Origin: Chloroflexota bacterium
Lineage (GTDB): Bacteria; Chloroflexota; Dormibacteria; Dormibacterales; Dormibacteraceae
DNA: 49,839 nucleotides
Direction of reading: 5' to 3'
Assembly: GCA_005889495.1 (NCBI GenBank)
Contig: VBHA01000083.1
Coordinates: 1-49,839, forward strand
Shown here: positions 45,387-49,839 of the stretch, piece by piece
Position numbering within the stretch: the first letter of the stretch is position 1
Layout: the number at the start of each line of letters is the position of its first letter
Program-made: the position numbers and the translations under genes
Notes under the pieces: model-generated
Seen by the model: only the letters and a program-made list of their open reading frames with translations
Database searches by the model: none
What the model was told of the DNA's origin: nothing

Positions 45387-46774
45387 CAGCAGGCCGGGCG
45401 CGATGGCTCGGGTGGATCGGCGCGGGCCTGACAGTCGCGTGCGTCCCGGCGACGGTCGTCATGCTCTCCCAGCACCTGGGCGCGCCGCTCTCCGCCGACT
45501 CGGTTTGGAGCACCGTGGTGGCGTTTGTCGGCGCCCTCTCCTTCTCGGTGGTCGGCGCCTTGATCGTCTCCCAGCACCCGCATCACGCCATCGGCTGGAT
45601 CTTTGCCGCTTCCGGCCTTGCCACCGCGGGTGCGGTGGTGCTCGCCGCCTACGCCGAGCTCTCGATCGCGCCGGGTTGGTCCCTTCCAGCGGGCGGCGTC
45701 GCGAAGGACGTCTCGCACGTCCTGGTCCAGGGCGGCATCTTCTTGCCGCTCACGCTTGGTCTTCTCCTCTTCCCGAACGGCCATGTGCTTTCGCGGCGCT
45801 GGTGGGCCGCGGGCGCAGCCGCGGTCATCGGTCTCCTGCTGCGGCTCTATTCGGATGCCGTGAACACCGCGACCTCGCCCAACTTCGACATCGGCGACGT
45901 CGGCGTCCTCTTCACTGTGGCGTCCGCGGTGGCCGGGCTCGCCGCCCTGGCTTTGCGCTGGCGCAGGGGAAGTACTGTGCTGCGGCAGCAGGTGAAATGG
46001 ATGGCTGCGGCCGCCGCGGTGGTGGTGCTCGCGTTCATCGGCGACATCGCGATCAACATCTACAACCACGACCTCCTCACCAACGACGCCGAGTCCCTCG
46101 TCTTCACCCTGACCTACGCGCTGGTGCCTCTCGCCGCCGGCACGGCAATCCTCGGCTACGGCCTCTACGAGATCGACCTGATCATCCGCCGCGCGATCGT
46201 CTACGTCGCGCTCACGGCCATCCTCGCCGGCCTGTACACGGCGGTCACCGCCACGCTGCAGCGCGTCTTCGTCGCGCTCACGGGCCAGTCGTCGGAAGCC
46301 GCGATCGTGATCACGCTGGCTTTGATCGCCACCCTGTTCACGCCCGTGCGCAACGCGCTGCAGAAGCTGGTCGACAAGCGCTTCAAGGACACCCGCGACC
46401 TCGAGCGTCTGATGGAGTCGCTCGAGACCGAGGTCGGGGCGGTGGTGGACGTGATGGACGGCGAGCGGCTCGCGGAGCGCCTGGTCCGGACCGCGCGGGA
46501 GGGCGCGAACGCGATCGGCGCCGCGCTATTCCTGGACGGGGCCGGCGATGACCAGCCGAGCTATGTCTCGGGGGAGTGGAAGGGCCGCGCGGCCCTGGTC
46601 GTCCCGCTCCGAGCCGGGGATCGGGACATCGGCCGGATCGCGCTCGCCGAGCGCCGGCACGGCGCGCCGTACCTGGAGCGGGAGCGGGAGGGGCTGCAGC
46701 GCGCGGCGGACATGGTCGCGATCGGGCTCACCCTCGGGCGCCAGCGCCGCGAGCCGGAGCTGGTCGCTCGGTGA
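45383..46774 (+). CDS. Multi-TM sensor-like protein with truncated GAF-like C-terminus and no kinase domain
   Basis: Multiple TM helices, then DKRFKDTRDLERLMESLETEVGAVVDVMDGERLAERLVRTAREGANAIGAALFLDG...VPLRAGDRDIGRIALAERRHGAPYLEREREGLQRAADMVAIGLT. Confidence 0.72.
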   Translation: MTAGRARWLGWIGAGLTVACVPATVVMLSQHLGAPLSADSVWSTVVAFVGALSFSVVGALIVSQHPHHAIGWIFAASGLATAGAVVLAAYAELSIAPGWSLPAGGVAKDVSHVLVQGGIFLPLTLGLLLFPNGHVLSRRWWAAGAAAVIGLLLRLYSDAVNTATSPNFDIGDVGVLFTVASAVAGLAALALRWRRGSTVLRQQVKWMAAAAAVVVLAFIGDIAINIYNHDLLTNDAESLVFTLTYALVPLAAGTAILGYGLYEIDLIIRRAIVYVALTAILAGLYTAVTATLQRVFVALTGQSSEAAIVITLALIATLFTPVRNALQKLVDKRFKDTRDLERLMESLETEVGAVVDVMDGERLAERLVRTAREGANAIGAALFLDGAGDDQPSYVSGEWKGRAALVVPLRAGDRDIGRIALAERRHGAPYLEREREGLQRAADMVAIGLTLGRQRREPELVAR

Positions 46775-47355
46775 GGCGGTTCGTCGGGACACGGCGCGCC
46801 GCCGGGGGATGGGGGATCGCATTCGTGGTCCTGCTCCTGGTGAGCTCGGCGCTGGCATCGCTGCCCACGGCGGCCGATTCCGCGGCCGCGATCGCGGCGT
46901 TCTATCGCGACCACGCATCGATCGTGGTCGTGCAGCAGGTGGTCGGCGTTGTGGCCCTGGTCCCGCTCGTGCTCTTCGGGATCTCGCTCCCGCCCAACCG
47001 CTGGCTGAAGCCCGCGCTGTTCCTGCTCGTCGGCGTCGAGCTGGTGACCCAGATCGTGCCGCTGCTGATCCTGGCCTCGCCTGGGTCCGCGCAGGCGCTC
47101 ACGAGCGTCGAAGACCTCGCCGACGCCGTCCTGTTCGTGACGGTCGCGCTGTTCGTGCTTGCCGCAACCCTCGGCCAGCCCAGGTGGATGAGGGTCGGCG
47201 CCTACGTCGTGGCCGCGGCGTGCTTGCTGCGAGCCGTCGGGGTGTCGGTCTTCGCCCTGGCGGCGCCGCTCCTGTTCCTGGCCTTGATTCTGATCATGTG
47301 CGTTTGGATGCTGGTGAAGGGCCGGCAAATCCCGGCTGCGCAGCCCGGCGGCTGA
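46771..47355 (+). CDS. Multi-TM membrane protein (DUF4386-like)
   Basis: GTG start overlapping the upstream TGA; hydrophobic segments GWGIAFVVLLLVSSALASLP, VVGVVALVPLVLFGISLP, LFLVALILIM-type helices. Confidence 0.65.
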   Translation: MRRFVGTRRAAGGWGIAFVVLLLVSSALASLPTAADSAAAIAAFYRDHASIVVVQQVVGVVALVPLVLFGISLPPNRWLKPALFLLVGVELVTQIVPLLILASPGSAQALTSVEDLADAVLFVTVALFVLAATLGQPRWMRVGAYVVAAACLLRAVGVSVFALAAPLLFLALILIMCVWMLVKGRQIPAAQPGG

Positions 47356-47372
47356 GCGCGTTCTAGCGGTGA

Positions 47373-47711
47373 GTGACCGCTCTCACGCTCGCCGCGTTCC
47401 TGGCATGCGAAGCCGACCTCACCCTGGTCGGCCTCGGGATCGGATTGGGCCTGCGCAGCTCCAACCGCACATTCACACTTGCGGCTACCGCGGCGGTGTC
47501 AGCCGCGTTCGCCGTCGCCGTCTTCCTCGTCTGGACGCTCTGGTTCGTCGCGCCCGCCTGCGTGATCGGAGGCTGCGACGGCCTCCCGGTACCTGTGACG
47601 GCGCTCGCCTACCTCGGCGCCGGGGCGGCGGCCCAGTGGGTATGGATGCTTGCCGTCGCCATGGCCGCAAGGTTTGCGAAGAATCGAAACCTTGCCCATG
47701 TTTCGGGCTGA
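47373..47711 (+). CDS. Small hypothetical membrane protein (112 aa)
   Basis: About three hydrophobic segments; GTG start; follows the 46771 gene closely on the same strand. Confidence 0.55.
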   Translation: MTALTLAAFLACEADLTLVGLGIGLGLRSSNRTFTLAATAAVSAAFAVAVFLVWTLWFVAPACVIGGCDGLPVPVTALAYLGAGAAAQWVWMLAVAMAARFAKNRNLAHVSG

Positions 47712-47757
47712 CAAAGGGAACGGCCCGGCGAAAGACAAGAAGTAGGGGCTGCCATGC

Positions 47758-48552
47758 TTGCATGGCTCGATGGACCTCGGACTGAGCGGCCGAGTCGTGA
47801 TCGTCACGGGCGGGGCGTCCAACCTCGGCCGGGCGATCGCGCTCGGCTTCGCGGGCGAGGGCGCGCGGGTCGTCATCGCCGACGTCGACGACAAGCAGGC
47901 GCGAAAGGTCGAGCGCGAGGCGCCGTCCGGCACGATCACCGCGCGCCACACCGACGTCACCGACTGGGACTCGGTCACGTCGGCCGTCCAGTTCGTCGAA
48001 TCGTCGATGGGGCGCGTCGACGTGCTCGTCAACTGCGCCGGTTGGACGATCGACCGCCTGTTCACGGAGAAGCCGCGCAGCGAGTGGGAACGCGAGATCG
48101 CGATCGACACATGGGGCTTCATCAACTGCGTCCGCGCGGTGCTGGACACGATGGTCGAGCGCAAGTACGGCCGCATCGTCTCGATCGGGTCTGACGCCGG
48201 CCGCATGGGCGAGTGGCGCGAGGCGGTCTACAGCGGCACCAAGGCGAGTGTCATCGCGATGTCCAAGGCGATCGCGCGCGAGGTCGGCAAGCACAACATC
48301 ACCCTCAACGTCGTGTGCCCGGGCCTCATACCGGGTTCGCCCGAAACCTCAGGCTCGAGCTCGATGTGGTCGTCGGAGCAGAGCGAGAAGTTCACGCCCG
48401 AGGTCAGGGAGAAGGCGGCGAAGGCCTACCCGCTGCGCCGCCTCGGCACGCCCGACGACGTCGTCCCCGCCGTCCTGCTGCTCGCCTCCGACCGCGCCTC
48501 GTACATCACCGGCCAGACGCTGTCGGTCAGCGGCGGCTACACCATGATCTGA
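47758..48552 (+). CDS. Short-chain dehydrogenase/reductase
   Basis: VVIVTGGASNLGRAIALGFAGEGARVVIADVD, VNCAGW, YSGTKASVIAMSKAIAREVGKHNITLNVVCPG, ITGQTLSVSGGYTM. Confidence 0.95.
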   Translation: MHGSMDLGLSGRVVIVTGGASNLGRAIALGFAGEGARVVIADVDDKQARKVEREAPSGTITARHTDVTDWDSVTSAVQFVESSMGRVDVLVNCAGWTIDRLFTEKPRSEWEREIAIDTWGFINCVRAVLDTMVERKYGRIVSIGSDAGRMGEWREAVYSGTKASVIAMSKAIAREVGKHNITLNVVCPGLIPGSPETSGSSSMWSSEQSEKFTPEVREKAAKAYPLRRLGTPDDVVPAVLLLASDRASYITGQTLSVSGGYTMI

Positions 48553-49442
48553 CCGAGGATCTCGTCCCGGATCCTCCGCCAGCGCTCCAGACGGTTGCGG
48601 CCCGCAAGCGGAAAGATGAAGGTGTCGACTCCTGATTCCCGCAGCTCACGCAGCCGCGCCGCGCACTCGTCCGCCGACCCGACCACCGCCAGGGCGCGGA
48701 CCAGCTCGTCCGAAACGGCCGAGCTGTGCTCGGCCCGAATCGAGAGGTGCTCCGCGTAGTCGTAGGTCTCGGCGCTGCGCGCGATCTCCTCGCCAAACCG
48801 CGCCAGACTGTCGGGCAGCTGCTTGAAATGGGATAGAAGGCGCGCCTGCGTCGAGGCCCACGACCGCACGTCCTCGAGGGCGGTCGACGTCGGGGCGATG
48901 AACGCGATCTCGATGCTCCTGGCTCCTCGCCTGATCCACTCGACCTGGCGGCGGACCATGTCCGGCTGCGCCGGGCCCATGACGATCGCCCCGTCCGCGG
49001 TCCGTCCCGCGAGCTCGCACATCCGCTCCTGGCTGACCGCGAGGTAGATGGGGATGGCGCCGGCGCGCGTGCGAAAGAAGGCGATCGCCTCCTCCACCTC
49101 GGCCACCTTCTGCGGCTTCAGGCCGATGCCGTAGAGGGCCGAGTCGCCGGCGCCCAGGCCCAGGACGGCGCGGCCGTGGGAGAGCTCGTCGATGGCGGAG
49201 ATGGCGTTCGCCGTGACCGTGGGATGCCTGGTCACCGCGTTCGTCACACCGGTGCCGAGACCCATCTTCGTGGTGTTCAGCGCCGCGACGACCAGGCCCG
49301 CGTAGACGTCCTTCATCGCGAGCTGGGAGTCGATCACCCACAGGCGGCGCACGCCCTCCGCCTCGAGGCCGGCGACAAAAGTCGCCCAGCTTTCGAAAGA
49401 CTGGCGCGGGCTGATGCCGGCGCTGACGTCGAATCCGCTCAT
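48537..49442 (-). CDS. LLM-class flavin/F420-dependent oxidoreductase
   Basis: FVAGLEAEGVRRLWVIDSQ, GLGTGVTNAVTRHPTVTANAISAIDELSHGRAVLGLGAGDSALYGIG. Confidence 0.9.
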   Translation of the reverse strand: MSGFDVSAGISPRQSFESWATFVAGLEAEGVRRLWVIDSQLAMKDVYAGLVVAALNTTKMGLGTGVTNAVTRHPTVTANAISAIDELSHGRAVLGLGAGDSALYGIGLKPQKVAEVEEAIAFFRTRAGAIPIYLAVSQERMCELAGRTADGAIVMGPAQPDMVRRQVEWIRRGARSIEIAFIAPTSTALEDVRSWASTQARLLSHFKQLPDSLARFGEEIARSAETYDYAEHLSIRAEHSSAVSDELVRALAVVGSADECAARLRELRESGVDTFIFPLAGRNRLERWRRIRDEILGQIMV

Positions 49443-49839
49443 CGCTTCCGCCTGCGCATCAGCGCCTGTTGTCGTTCTGGACTCGACGCCGCGGCCGCGC
49501 GAATCTGCTGGGCCTGCGCGAGGTCATCCGTGGCGACCGCGCGCGCCACGAGCAGGTTCAAAGCTGTCTTCGTGCCGTGGACCGCGGATCGGGGCGAGCT
49601 TGCCAGCTTCTCGGCGAGCGCTTCAACCCGCCCGTCGATCTGGGTCGTCTCGGAGAGCTCGCTCAGCAGTCCCCAGGCGTCCGCGTCCACGGCATCCAGC
49701 TCCCGCATGGCCAGCAGCAGCGTCGACGCTCGCGCAAGACCGCACATCAGGACCAGCCGGGCCACGAACTCGTATCGGTAGACGACGCCCAACCCCACCG
49801 CGGGCACCGACATCCGCAACGTTGGCGAACCGACCCTGA
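49439..49839 (-). CDS. Enoyl-CoA hydratase/isomerase (crotonase)-like protein, 5' end beyond the window
   Basis: SPTLRMSVPAVGLGVVYRYEFVARLVLMCGLARASTLLLAMRELDAVDADAWGLLSEL...EALAEKLASSPRSAVHGTKTALN resembles the crotonase C-terminal half. The frame stays open to the window edge. Confidence 0.72.
   Translation of the reverse strand, partial: RVGSPTLRMSVPAVGLGVVYRYEFVARLVLMCGLARASTLLLAMRELDAVDADAWGLLSELSETTQIDGRVEALAEKLASSPRSAVHGTKTALNLLVARAVATDDLAQAQQIRAAAASSPERQQALMRRRKR

Noticed and set aside
1-49839. CRISPR arrays, insertion sequences, integrases, rRNA/tRNA genes
   Set aside because: No regularly spaced repeats, transposase/integrase motifs or RNA-gene signatures recognised by eye; tRNAscan/Infernal/ISfinder searches were not possible.

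Overview
High-GC bacterial chromosomal window with frequent GTG/TTG starts. The gene mix resembles an uncultured soil Chloroflexota/Dormibacterota- or Actinobacteria-like genome, but that placement is a guess and is not established here. I see no rRNA, tRNA, CRISPR array or transposase. The main blocks are: (1) an HK-RR-ABC ATPase-FtsX permease operon on the minus strand (~0.1-6.9 kb). (2) A desaturase, a lipoprotein/MarR divergent pair and a beta-propeller/CGNR divergent pair, each pair with a candidate inverted-repeat operator. (3) A compositionally distinct two-gene cassette (TM+GAF-like protein and a 67-aa protein) at ~11.0-12.1 kb. (4) A HAD-PPK2-CBS-Rieske operon head-to-head with a second HAD gene. 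(5) A NarL-type two-component system plus a stand-alone receiver, followed by a ~23 kb exopolysaccharide locus (~18.1-41.5 kb). That locus has a Gfo/Idh oxidoreductase, hexapeptide acetyltransferase, ATP-grasp, FAD enzyme, FemAB-like protein, polysaccharide deacetylase, three methyltransferases, two GTs, a priming sugar transferase, two epimerases, Wzx, Wzy, Wzz, a secreted DMFA2-like protein and two paralogous GH26-like hydrolases. (6) Metabolic and membrane genes to the right edge, including two LLM flavin enzymes, an SDR and a crotonase cut by the window end. The most actionable observations are a DegT/StrS aminotransferase gene broken by an internal deletion plus frameshift inside the EPS locus, the paired GH26-like proteins with opposite membrane anchors, a GGGAC-N4-GTCCC palindrome between the NarL/DosR-like system and the EPS genes, a 9-bp inverted repeat between the CGNR regulator and its neighbour, and the atypical GAF cassette. 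Family assignments come from reading motifs in the supplied translations; no database search was run.
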